Positions 40,269 through 52,452 of a stretch of 64,000 nt of DNA are shown piece by piece. The stretch is taken from the NCBI GenBank assembly GCA_949318235.1, contig OX439131.1:28478489-28542488 (forward strand), in the 5' to 3' direction. A program made the translations under genes and the position numbers. The notes below the pieces were generated by a model. It ran no database searches and was not told where the DNA came from. It saw nothing but the letters and a program-made list of their open reading frames with translations. The stretch is from Ecdyonurus torrentis (Eukaryota > Arthropoda > Insecta > Ephemeroptera > Heptageniidae). The first letter of the stretch is position 1. The number at the start of each line of letters is the position of its first letter.

Positions 40269-40735
40269 AACAATAAAAACAAAGTATTAAAACCAAGTCC
40301 AGGGTCTTTATAGTAAAGAGAGCTTCCACTCAACACGTGGTAGATTTGCGTTCGATTCCAAGCCACTAAAGTGGGATTTCAAACCTGCAGATGCGATTTC
40401 GAGAAAGTCATAATAACATTCGAGATACATTTGCATGTATAGTGTAAACCAACCTCCATCTACAAGCATGTAAAAGATATGCAAATACTGCCGGATTGGT
40501 CTCATGATCATGGAGAAATGATCACGAGCATAATATGTGTATAGGTCAAAATTATTAATTATCAATTTTATTTTACGTTTTGTCATCATGGATTGTCCGG
40601 CAGCATATTGTCTAGTAGCGAATCATATACATGGTAAACTGCTCTGTCGTGAATTGTCGATCAAGAGTAACGAATCGTCCAGTTACCCCATAATTCAGAT
40701 TAAATATTAGATACCCCTATTTCTTTAAAGGAATA

Positions 40736-41063
40736 GACCGGAGAAAAACATTAGCATTTATATCACAAAACACTTGATGGGATTTACATAAATAACATTA
40801 GTTTGTCTCAAAACCCAACAGTAGCTCCGTATAGCAGTGATCAGAAAATTCGATTTATGCAGTCCGCACAACATTTTCATACTAATTTTTTCATGGTTCT
40901 GACGTCATAAACATGAATTTTCACGCAAATAGCATACTTTACAGTTTTTTCACGCTCTCTCGTAGGGCTACATTAACATTCTGGTAAAAATCGTCATCAG
41001 TTTTGAAGATCCCATTTCGTGTTTATTTATAAAAAAAGTACATGTTGTTTATGTGGCTTTAAC
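40736..41063 (-). mobile_element. Dispersed 330-bp repeat, copy 2 (inverted)
   Basis: Reverse-complement partner of 20081-20414, matching end to end with scattered substitutions and few indels. It contains GTTCTGACGTCATAAACATG and CATACTTTACAGTTTTTTCA. No coding capacity seen. Confidence 0.8.
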
Positions 41064-44000
41064 ATTACCACTGGTCAGTTTCCGGTTACCTATTAAACTC
41101 AGGTTAGATCCTATCTTTTACAATGTTAAATGAGTATAGGCATCTTAAATAAATATGACTATATAGTTAAGTATTCACTGTTAAACAAAAGACATACTAA
41201 CAATAAGTATATAAAAATCAATTAGTTATAAAATCGAAAAAGACGAGTTTTCAATTTCAACATTTTCTTATATATCATCATATACATAAAACATTTTTAT
41301 TTTTTATACGTATTAAAAATATAATAAAGTTGCTATTCGACTGTAATTGGATTGATCTGAAATGAAACTACATTTTACTGGAACATAAAACCTTCCCTCT
41401 TTTTTTTCTTTTCATTTTTTTTTTTTTTTTTTTTTATATATAATATAGTCTTTGTAATAATAGAATTAGTTGTTTTTAGAGCTACTTTATGTTACAGAAT
41501 GTAGTCTATATGTCGAGGAATCAAATATTACATTCTTGCACATAAATGCGTTTCTGCGCAACCGTCATCAATTTATTGAGAAAGCTTTAAGGAAGAGAGA
41601 GGGTGGTGTAAAAACTTAAGAGAGAAAAGAGAGAGAGAGAGAGAGAGAAAAGTCCCATCTCCTTCGTGTTATCCATAGCAATAAATGTCGGCAACAAAAG
41701 TTCTATAGTTTCTTAGTTGATAGATCGATGGAAAGAGTGAGCAAGACTTTAATAATATAGCCAAAGCAAACTTAAAAGTTATGACGATATTTTAAGTCAA
41801 GTATCATTTGAAGAAATATAAAATTTATTATTTTATATAAAAAGAGTATATGTATTATTTTTTTAAATGTATTTTTATCATTTATTTTATTATTCATTAA
41901 AATAAATACATATAAAAAAAATGAGTTTATGACCATATAAAATGAAATGTACAAAATTTAATATTTTTATCATGTATTTTTATGTATATGTATATGCAGC
42001 TATTTCATCATTGTAAACAAGTTGCAACTATAAACTTCTCTTTTACTTTCAATCAAGAGCTATATCGCAGGCTTCATAAATAATACCATTTTTAATGTAG
42101 TTTGAAAATATATAATATCGAGTTAATTTTTATGTATTATACAACCTACAAAATTTGCGTGCGTTCAAATCAATCAAAATACCTTCTTTTTTTTTTATTA
42201 TTTTGTATTTTATTTTGAAAAAAATATAAAAAGAAACTATTTAATATTTATATATAACAAATTGTTCAGTCATCTTATGGTGAGAAATGAGCATGTTATT
42301 TAGACATTTAATGCTATTTGTTTATTCTTGAAATAATTCTAGATGAGTGCTAAAATATTCAACATAACTCGTCGTATATAGACACGCATGTAACTCAAAA
42401 ATTAAGGCGATATATTTTCAAAAAAATATATATATATATATAAGTTGAATAGGTTTATAATATTTTGCTGTGCAGAGTATTAGAAGAGGATTATTTTATT
42501 TGTTACTTATTATAAGCTATACATTTTGGTTACAAAGCAATATTAAAGAAGGATATATTATATTATATATTTTTAAGAATTATTATATTGACCGAAAGAA
42601 AAACAAAAATAACAAAACCTCACACGGAGTTTTAAACTCAACGGGGAAAAAAAGTATGAAATGACATCATAAAAATAGCAACTATAAAAATGTGCAAATT
42701 GTAATGATGAGTTAATGTTTTCATATTTCACCACAACAATGACTATAATATAATATAATCTCACAGTGTATATTATATAAACTCTGTATAAAATACTTTA
42801 TATTATGCGGTATAGTGTTCATGAATTGCAATTATTAATAGATTTTACATTATGCAGTTATTGCATTAAAGCAAGTGCCTATATACATATATGTATAGAA
42901 GTTAAGACATATAGATATCATATTATTTACGATATTTCATTCTTTCCATAAAGAATTGACATTATGATTGGATCACGTTTATGCATGGTCATTCATTGCC
43001 CCAGCTGTATAATATAGTATAATGAAAATAAAAATGTAATGTAGTGCATACATAAAAAGTTTAAATCCTACATATATTTGAGACACGTTCTTCTAAATAA
43101 GTATATACAGAATTATAGACGTTCAAAATAAGAGTAAAATATTAGTTTTCAATACTGAATTGTATGATTGCTTTTCTTCACTCCCCCTTGCTTAAACTAT
43201 ACAGTTCTTATTATTCTTGGGGTATTGATGCTCTGTTGTTATATGTTTTTATACTCTACACCTGCCCATTTCCCATAGAGATTTATACATTTTTCAACAC
43301 TCTGATCCATAAGGTCAAGCTTACTTTTTGTATAAGATATTGTTTCTCAAAGTTTAGGAGTTACTCAGCTCAAACTTTTAGATTTCATTATTTTGTAATG
43401 TAGAATTGAAACAAAGGAAAAGTTTAAAAATTCTTTAACAGGTCCTTTTTTTTTCAACTTCTTCTATATAAAACTTTCTGAATTGTGTTTTTATAGAGAT
43501 CAAGAAAGTTTAATTTAATGTTTTAAAAATTTAAACGTTATATTTATATTATTTTAGTAATTAAAACAAAACAAATTTCATTATTATTATTTAACAGAAA
43601 TGTATTCATTATTTTATTTGAAAGTGTATGTCTTCAAAAGTTATAACACAGCCTAATTTTGTTTCGTTTAACAACTTTTTACGTGAGTTTGAATTCTCCT
43701 TTACTTAGTGTTTATATCAAACTCTCCTGTGATGTTAGGGAAGTCCGAAGATGCTCGGGGCAAAAGCAAGCTCTAGGATCTACTCTGGATCAAAGTTTCA
43801 ATTGCTCAAGCTTTTGTTATTGATGTGGAGGGCTGACCACGCCACACCCCTATAGTTTTTTTTTTTTTTTTTTCTGCTGATATATCCTTTGTTTGGCTTT
43901 TGTGGCCGCTAAGGGACTCTCAATCGCACGCCAATAACGTGCAACCTCTGACAGTCTCACAAATGCCTTTATAAAAGTCAACTTTTCTATTGGAAACTGA

Positions 44001-44834
44001 ATAGATATTTATATATCTCTCTCGAAATTTTTTTTTTTAAAGATTGTTTGTTGAATATCAAATTGTGCTATAAAAATCTTATTTTTATGCATTTTCCTTT
44101 TTATATAAGAAAAAAGCTCAATGATGTGGTTTCCAAAATATTGATATTTTAACATTGTAAATTTTCAATTTATTTTATGGAGATATGGAGAAGTGAAATG
44201 TAAATTATGTGTTAATTGGGTTCATTCCTATCTGTAATTTTCTCCTATTGCCCGATTATTATTACTATTTTAATAGCCAATTCAATGCCAATAAATAAAT
44301 TTTAACTTTCAGAAAAAATTAAATCGCACTCGTGCATTTATTTGTAGTAGATAAAGGAAGAATACTATAATATATAAAGAATCAAGATTTCAGTTATATA
44401 AAAACAATTTTATTAACTAGAATATAAATATAATTTTATATACAGTAGCATACCTTATTTATTTTTTTCCAGTGGTTCCCTAATAATGAGTTTAAAAAAA
44501 TTACATCGTTATGGCAAAATACTTTCAAAAGACATTATATATTATATAATATTAAAATAATGATAGTAGAAACGTATAATATGGGAGTAAAATTATCTGT
44601 GACTATATAGATGGGGGTATTATTATCTTCATTAACATGTGAGCTAGCTTTATAAGCTTCATGTATGCACATTTTGCGAATACAATTACATAGATAACAG
44701 CACACATTAACATCGTAGCAACACGGCTTAACACGCTCAGACACGTGTTTGTAGCCCGAGATAATGATTATCAGTATAAATGCGGTTTGATGCTGGGGTT
44801 CACGCATAATTTGTCCATTACACCCTCTCTGTTT

Positions 44835-44906
<72 letters not shown>

Positions 44907-46349
44907 CTTTTATATAGAAATGTTACATTACATTCTAAAATTCTATCTTTAGTCAGTGTGTGACTATATGCCATCTAGTAGAAACTGCCCGAAGCATTGT
45001 TGAAGATAGGAATTAAAATATTTTAACGCTGTTAATTAAACAATCATTTGCATAATATTGTTAATTTTATATTCCATTAATTATTATTATTATGCTTATA
45101 AAAGAAATTAGCTATAGTTAATTTATTTTTCTAAAACTCATAATTGGTTTGTTTTATTCAAGAAATTCCATTCGTTAAGTGAATAATAATAATTATAATA
45201 ATATTATTATTGGCCATAATTTCATGACGCATGAAAGTGAAATGTGTTATCAATCATTTTAGATGTGCTATTTTTATTGCTGTCTACTGCATTTATTTAT
45301 ACTATATTGCGCAGATATAAAATATAGATAAACGAATATTTTTACTAATTTATTTTTAATATTTTGTGTGTGACAATATTAAAGTAGAAGAATGTGTATT
45401 TCAATACAAATAAAAATAATACATGTCTATACATAATAATAATATATGGTACATAAATTATACGCTCTCCTTTCTTTTATTTAATTTACGTGATATATAG
45501 TTTCATCGACATCTTTTCGAGGACATGATAAAAGCTAATAATAGGTATTATGTATGACAGTCAATTAAGATATTGAGAGACAGAGTCTGTATTGTTATTT
45601 AATGACACATTAGTGTCAGGAGTGCACTGATCTGGAGTTATGTTTACAAATTATAATATTTACAATCACTGTCACCGCTGCTTGTGATTTGTTACCCAGG
45701 ACCAGGCTGGAGTTGGGAGGTCAAGGCAAGATATCTCCGGGGTTACATACAAGTTCAACTGATAACAACCCAACAACCACAATTCAATCTAAGCAAGCTT
45801 TACATCAGTGTATATTCTGAACGTTAATAAATAAGCAACGTAATTAAAATAATGTAAGTAATAAATAGTTATACTTTATATAATTGTCATTCAATATTTA
45901 ATTATTTTTCTACGCAAGTTATCTATATATTTTTCTACAAACTCAAACAAAAATATGTGCATATTACATACGCAATGTTAAAACACTGCATGTGTGCGTG
46001 TATTTTTTTAAAATAATAAAAACCAAGCCCATAGTATATTAAGTTTTTTTTTTTTTTTTTGCCTCTCAGCCATGATTGATAAATAAAAATTATAATAACA
46101 TTATATACAAAATAAAATTATATAAACTCAAGCTCGACTATTATTTGGTGTCATCTACTATTGTTGAATTTAATTAAAATGAAATGCATTTTATTAAAAA
46201 AAAAAACTGAATTTCTCACATTCATAAAGAAATGATTATTCGTGTTGTGCTTTTAGTTTTCAGTACATTATATATTGATTTATTATTATAATAATAACTG
46301 AACATTTTCGTGCAAGTAATAATGACATTTTTCAATATGTGATGTTAGA
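41064..46349. other. Intergenic up to the selenoprotein gene
   Basis: AT-rich; T-runs near 41416-41435, 43856-43873 and 46046-46060, (GA)-rich DNA at 41624-41650 and (CT)n at 44839-44904. GC-elevated segments are at 43740-43960 and 45680-45800. The second may include the promoter or first non-coding exon of the selenoprotein gene: a GTAAGT donor at 45854 could join the TTAG acceptor at 46348, one base before the ATG. This splice is inferred only. Confidence 0.5.
44839..44904. repeat. (CT)n microsatellite
   Basis: CT tract of about 66 bp. Confidence 0.95.
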
Positions 46350-48244
46350 ATGAAAGTAGCACTGCTGGTGCTGCTTGGTGCAGCTCTGAGTGTGGCCCAC
46401 GAGATTTGTGCCCCTGCACCAACCCTCAGTGTCAATCTGGATAACCAGGTTAATTTGCTGGCACTTTTTGACGCCTCTTGACAAAGGTGTCACAGGCAGG
46501 CTGTATTGTGAGTAGAAGTTTATAAACTGGGTTAAAAGTTGTAGTTATTTGTGGTGCTATTAATAAGTTTCTTTTTTTTTAGCGTTTAATCAATGATTGA
46601 AATTTTTTAATTTGTAGTGATCATTAAAATAGTGATTTGATTTGACAGCTAACATAACGTAGTTACGTAGTTATTTAGAATTTACTAATACAGATATAAA
46701 AAAATGTTAAAAACTGTTTTTTCAATAAAAATTTAATAAGTTACTTAGTTTGCTTTGTATAAATATGCTTAAAATAGCTATCGCGATAATATTTCATTTT
46801 CATTATTATGTTTTGTTCTTGTTATATTTATAAAATTATAGTCACATGCTCCTCAAAGGTATGTAAAAATTATTTTAAATTAAAGTTTCTAATTTATGTG
46901 AAGAAAAAAAATGCTAATATAAAATTGGTTCATTCAAACTGTTGTACAATTAATATAAAAATAATAATCATATCATTAATCATACCAATTTATATTCATT
47001 AGATTAACAAAATGTTTAGCAAAGTTAAATATAACCATGTATTTATGAGCAACTATTAATTATTCTGTCTTTTTTTAACTCAGTCTTTTAACGAGTTTTG
47101 GTGTTTCGTTCTATATATTGAAAGAATGTATATGTAAACAGAATTACTATTGCATTACATTGGTATATTTTGATACGATTACTTTTGGCCTCAGTTTATC
47201 AAATTGATGTGTCAATTAAAAATAATACAAGTTTAAGAAAATACTTATTGTTTTACAATTAATCGTGATAGGCTTCAGTCACTACAGTCTCGCTTGCGTG
47301 ACGCTGGATACTCCAGATTGCAAATGACTATTCTCAACGCCGACCACGCTAACGCAACAGAACCATCTGAGTTCCAGAATCTCAATAATCTTGCTGGACC
47401 AGCCATCAACACTGTGCAAGGTAACTTTTGCTTACAAAACATTTAAAAAGTGAGTTATTTATATATGTATAATATAGCTATACTAAAGTATTGTAAAATA
47501 ATAATAATAAATTATAATTTGCATTGAAGATTATGTTTATAAATCATGCAAAACAAAGAGATAATTATTATTGGCCGTTGGCAGGTCAAAGTAATATAAT
47601 ATTAATCTCCTTTTTTTTTTTTTTTTTTTTTTTTTTGCCCTCAGGCACTGCCCAAGACTGGAGTCAACTGGGCGGTGAGAAAAACCACTTTATTGTGCTT
47701 GACAGGTAAATTTCATCAGTCAATTTCATAAAAAGACAAATAGCATAATGTAACAGAAAAAAATGTATATATTTTATATACTAATGTTGTTTTAGTTGTG
47801 GACGTAAAACGTTCCACATCAAACCACCTTATTCATTTCTGGGAGATGCGTACGTAAAAGCAGCAATTCTAGCTACGCTTCTCAGTGAACCATGTGGACC
47901 TTGTACAAATGAAGTTAGTATTCATTTTCTTTATTCGTATATATATACACCATGGAACTTTCAGCATACAAAACAAATAATCATTTTATATCGCCTGCAT
48001 TATAGTATCTCTTTTCATTGTTCTTAATTTGAGTATGAAAATATTTCAGATGTCATCTGAAACTCCAGCTACAAACACAGAAATATCAGAGCCTCCTACT
48101 GAAGTGAGAACGGAAACTGAGAGCACGCCTGATGAGACTAACACCCAAAAAAATGAAATCAATGATGACGTACCTGACAACATCAAACCCAGTTTTGTGG
48201 AGCAATACAAGCGTCTCTCCCGCTGGCTGCACCATAAGCTTTAA
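46350..48244 (+). CDS. SELENOP: Selenoprotein P-like protein (Sec encoded by TGA)
   Basis: Five coding exons: 46350-46507, 47272-47420, 47645-47705, 47796-47913, 48050-48244; 681 nt, 226 residues, all GT-AG with matching phases. A signal peptide (MKVALLVLLGAALSVA) is followed by a thioredoxin-like domain. VNLLALFDAS, a TGA codon (residue 44), then QRC gives the redox motif U-x-x-C, aligning with VALLQASU in vertebrate selenoprotein P. Downstream blocks also follow that family: LRDAGYSRLQMTILNAD, DWSQLGG with FIVLDSCGR, PPYSFLGDAYVKAAI, and CGPC at 156-159 (CGNC in vertebrates). The hydrophilic tail (163-226) has no further in-frame TGA, so this is a single-Sec form without the Sec-rich C-terminus. 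A likely secreted thiol oxidoreductase; selenium transport is unlikely with one Sec. An upstream non-coding exon is possible. Confidence 0.88.
46479..46481 (+). other. Selenocysteine codon (TGA)
   Basis: In-frame TGA between AlaSer and GlnArgCys, followed 26 nt later by a GTGAGT donor. The same frame continues through four more exons with uninterrupted family similarity, which a true stop would not explain. The U-x-x-C position is the one occupied by Sec in selenoprotein P. Confidence 0.85.
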
Positions 48245-48310
48245 GCTGTAAAATTTAAATCACGATATAGATAATGATAATTCACGTGTTTGGTAATTAC
48301 CATGATTAAA

Positions 48311-48354
48311 ATGACGGCTTGGGTGTTAGTCTGTATGCAGATCGCTCAAACTTG
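48311..48354 (+). promoter_or_regulatory. 3' UTR hairpin, possible SECIS (unproven)
   Basis: Starting at ATGA (48311), TTGGGTG (48319-48325) pairs with CGCTCAA (48343-48349) and GTCTG pairs with CAGAT, around a TATG loop and a TTA bulge; TGAGG follows at 48353. ATGA and TGA flank the stem as in a SECIS quartet, but four unpaired bases intervene and the apical AA is missing. It is the best structured element I see before the AATAAA at 48434. Confidence 0.25.
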
Positions 48355-48433
48355 AGGATATAAAATCAAGATGATTCTCAAACATGATAATTATCATTAT
48401 TTTATTATTTCATCAATCTTATTATACTTTATC

Positions 48434-48439
48434 AATAAA
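48434..48439 (+). terminator. Poly-A signal of the selenoprotein gene
   Basis: AATAAA about 190 bases after the stop codon, in a T-rich context. Confidence 0.5.
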
Positions 48440-48870
48440 ATCAAAACACTAGAAAATAATTTTCTCATTATTTTATGTTTAACGATTCCAAAATTTAAGC
48501 ACCATACAATTTAATAAAAAAAAAATACAAATGCAATTTTTTTTAAAATTCAAATAACAATTTCTGCATTACAAAACATTATTAAAAGTTATTGGCATTT
48601 ATTATCGATTAATAGAAATATTTAATCGTAATTTTATCAATTTTTACACAAAATCAGAATAAAATACTGCATATTAAATTTACAGTGACGTTTTCATAAA
48701 AAATTATAAAATGATTGAAAAAAAATATCAGAATATAAATTAAAAAATATGTTATTTCACATCACACCTGTCACCTTAATTATGAAACAATTCATTATAA
48801 GAAACATTTCTAGTTTTAATATTTAATTAATTGCCTCTCGGAAAGAAATAATTTATTTTTACTCTCTATT

Positions 48871-48950
<80 letters not shown>

Positions 48951-49371
48951 GTTTATTTGACTTCATGATTAATGACTGAAAGCAGATCAAATATCTGCAG
49001 TTTCATAAGAGGAAAAAACAACCACATTGTTCGATTTAAATATTTTATATACAGTATAGCTAAAAGACGATAATAAACTACAGATCTGATTTTAAAAAAT
49101 CAAATAGTAGTAATATAATTATTTTATATTTCGTTCTTATAAAAAATAAACAAATAAAAAAGTGTGATCTATACATTTATTGCGTAACAGAAAATAAGAT
49201 CAAAATTCCAAAATTTCAACTTTTTTTTTTTACATTATATATTTGTTAACAAAAAAGAAAAGAAAAAAAGTTTCAATACATAAATGGAAAAAATATTGAA
49301 ATGATACAATTTGAACTTGTGACCTCTCTACTTGAGTGAGAAAGAAGCAGTGTCACAGATTGATAAGAAAG
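48440..49371. other. Spacer between SELENOP-like and DNase II genes
   Basis: AT-rich, with a (GA)n tract at 48873-48949. No coding content is seen. The promoter of the DNase II gene must lie in or near this stretch, but no clear core motif stands out. Confidence 0.6.
48873..48949. repeat. (GA)n microsatellite
   Basis: Perfect GA tract of about 77 bp between two same-strand genes. Confidence 0.96.
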
Positions 49372-52139
49372 ATGTTAAATCAATACATTCGTGGATTGAC
49401 CATGTCAACAACTAAGTGGTGCTATCAGGCATTGCAGTGTTTATTAGTGTTGTGTTTACTTTTATCATTACTTGCGTAAGTTTGATAAAGAATATAAAAA
49501 TAAATCATTTATTGTTAAAATATTTACGTTATAGCTTACATATCTCTAAAAAAAAATATTCTATTTTCTTCATATATTTATTCAAGGCAAAAGTTTATAT
49601 TATTAATTACTTTTTTTAGAGACTAATTTAAAATTTAGCTATTGCTTTCTCAATGACATGCATTATTTTCAAGCTACACAGATTTTTTAAGTTAATAATA
49701 CGTTATTCAACACACATAAAAGAGTATATTATAAAAAAAGCAATGTAAACTGTGCTGGTTTATGTCAATTTGCAATACTTTAATTGACAAAATATTTTAA
49801 TTGTTTCACCCGTTGAATTCTTCGTTAATTTTTTGTTTCAGAAACAATGGCGAAGCAACTGGAGAAGGTAATTAATAAAATAAAAAACAAAATAGATTAT
49901 TATTTAAAAAAAATAAAATATAACATTATGTTTTGTGTTTTTTTAGAGTTTTTTGGGAGCATAACAGTAGATTCTGTTGATGGTAGAGCGAGTCAACCAA
50001 GAAGAATCAGTGATGAACTCAGTTGTCGAGATGATGCAGGACAACCCGTGGATTGGTAAGTGAATCAAAATTTCAAATAAAGTTCTGCATTCACATCATA
50101 TTTTAAAATATTTCAATTTTACCTTGAAAGAAATAAAAAATAGATTTCTTGTTCGTAGGTTCTTTATGTACAAGTTGCCCAAACAACGAAGTAGCTCTAA
50201 TGAGCTGTTGCGTCAGGGTCATGCATATGCTTATCTTACACCCTCTCGTACTTCAGGCTGGACATTATCTGATCGAAGAATAAAAGATTCCGACTGCATG
50301 TTAGCTCATACAGTTGCTCAGAAAAATGTAAACACAAAATACAACAATAAATGTTATAAAATTAAGATTTTCTTTACTATATTGTTATGTTTTAGACGCC
50401 ACATATTTTGACTGTTGCTTATAATGACCAAACACCTGATCAAAATACTCATGCTTCACATGGTCATGCTAAAGGATTTGTTATGGTCAGCTCCAGAACT
50501 GGTGCAGGCATTTGGATCTCCCATAGTGCACCAGGGTAAGTTAAGCTTATAATATATACATTGACTTTGTTATGAGTTATGATTGATTTGGTTTCTAATT
50601 TGTTTTTATTTACAGATTTCCTTCACTATCGGCAACGAGCGGTTATGATTATCCAGATACAAGCAGTTTATATGGGCAAAATTTTATGTGCCTGTCTTTT
50701 AATAAAGATAATATTGATAAATTGGGTATTTATAAGAAAATAAATTACTTATTTAAGTTTGAATCCATAACATAACTATTGTTAGTTTACGTATATTATT
50801 TTACAGGAAAGCACCTCCAAGCTTTGCACCCATACGTTTATTACTCTGGGCCGGCAACATACGTACCCACATTACAGACTAAAGTACCTCACTTAATTAG
50901 GTTAGTGAGTAAACAAATGGGTACAGCTATCACCAAACCCAAGACTGTAGTTTCAGACAATCTGACAGCTAGTGGAAATTTGGTGATAAGAACTTTTGCA
51001 AAAAGATCTACCCCAGAATTAGGTGGGTGAAAGTAGCATGGTGGAAAAGCAAAATTGATGTAAGAAAGTGATGCGTTTACATAAAATTTATTCTTTTCAT
51101 AGATATATTTTCTCAAGGAATCGCTCCAGCTTTAGGGGCAAATTTACGAGTGCAGTCTTGGTTAAGATCTGGTGGCACTTGTTTATCAACAATATCTTCG
51201 GGTAACTTCAGGTATTGTGTATAGCGTGCTTAATACATGTACCTTAATTCAATACTTATTTACTTAGGATCTGTATTTTGAAATGACCTAAAGTAATAAT
51301 ATTTTTTATTTATTTATATATATATGGCAGGTGAGGCATCATGAAATAAAAAAATGTAACTATAAATAAATAAAGGAAGCCGGGGTAAGATAGGGTGCTT
51401 TTTCTATAAACCAAAATTTTACTTTCTAACAATTTTTTTTTTTATTATAAGTTCTATTGACTTACTTTTTTCCAGTGAACCTTTGAGGCGCACTTTTCCC
51501 ATATATTATCATAAAATATCACAATTAGAGCCTTATGGATTTTATTTATAATTAGTTTAACAGTATAATAAACTTTATACTAATGAAGTTAAAAGATTAA
51601 AAAATTAATTCAAATGAATTTATAAAAGTATTTATCCTATATGCATCATTATCCCCCGTGGACACATTTATCTCAGGGTCTCCTAAATATTTTTTTCGGG
51701 GCTATATTACGATTTTTTTTTATTATCTTATGCAAAACTTAAATAACTTTAAACTACCCATCAGTAGACTTCAATAAATGCAAATCACAAATTATTTTTC
51801 CAGAGCACAGAGCATCAAACAGTTATCTCTTCACACTAAATCAAACGGTGGTAATTCAGTTGACGTAGCTTTTGGAAGTGGAAGCGATCATTCTAAGTGG
51901 GCAGTCAGTGAAGATTCTTCGAAACCATGGCTCTGCATTGCTGACTTAAACAGAAAAGTAAACGTTATTAATTATTTGTGCTAGTTGCAAATATAACAAC
52001 TTAATTACCTTCATATTTCCAGGATACTCAGATGCGGCGAGCAGGTGGAGCTGCTTGTATGCAAATTCGAGCCCTCTGGAACGTTTACAACTCTAGTTGG
52101 TCCTCTATGCTAACAAATGCAAACTGTACACAATCTTAG
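49372..52139 (+). CDS. DNASE2: Deoxyribonuclease II (secreted or lysosomal)
   Basis: Ten coding exons: 49372-49475, 49842-49867, 49947-50055, 50159-50327, 50396-50535, 50616-50725, 50807-51022, 51103-51211, 51804-51957, 52023-52139; 1254 nt, 417 residues, GT-AG throughout, phases consistent. It begins with a hydrophobic signal sequence (QCLLVLCLLLSLLA). Domain start: CRDDAGQPVDWFFMYKLPK. Catalytic motifs of the family are present: HGHAKG at 158-163 and DHSKWAVS from 356. Other conserved blocks are YGQNFMCLSF, FAKRSTPELD and RAGGAACMQIRALW. DNase II enzymes cut DNA at acid pH without metal, in lysosomes or gut lumen, leaving 3'-phosphates. An in-frame ATG at 49402 is an alternative start. Exon 2 is a 26-nt micro-exon. 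The length exceeds the roughly 360 residues of vertebrate forms, partly through the N-terminal extension. AATAAA follows at 52240. Confidence 0.94.
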
Positions 52140-52309
52140 TTACTATAAATCCTCTATCATTTTTTTTAGTAATATTTATGTATGCGAGTATATAGTCAAT
52201 ATTATAGATGGATCAAAACCTACATTATTGGCTATTAAAAATAAACGAAATATAAAGACCTATACAAGTGTAATAATTTTACTCCTTTAAGTTGTAAAAC
52301 ATAAATTTG

Positions 52310-52451
<142 letters not shown>

Positions 52452-52452
52452 C

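Larger units (their letters stand above)
37310..40735. other. Intergenic, no gene seen
   Basis: AT-rich with (CT)n at 39505-39568 and (TA)n at 40190-40265. A GC-elevated block at 37790-37990 ends in GGGCTATATAAG and might be a promoter or enhancer, but no transcript can be drawn from it. Another at 39690-39800 lies in a short open frame without homology. The stretch 40270-40730 includes a CCACTAAAGTGG palindrome and GCGTTCGATTCC, which resembles a tRNA B box; no A box or cloverleaf is found, so I do not call a tRNA or SINE. Confidence 0.5.

Noticed and set aside
40330..40400. tRNA-like GCGTTCGATTCC with nearby CCACTAAAGTGG palindrome
   Set aside because: The T-arm does not pair and no acceptor stem or A box is seen.
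48029..48049. ATG upstream of the last selenoprotein exon as a separate gene start
   Set aside because: Lies in the intron before the TTTCAG acceptor; the exon joins the upstream coding exon in phase 0.
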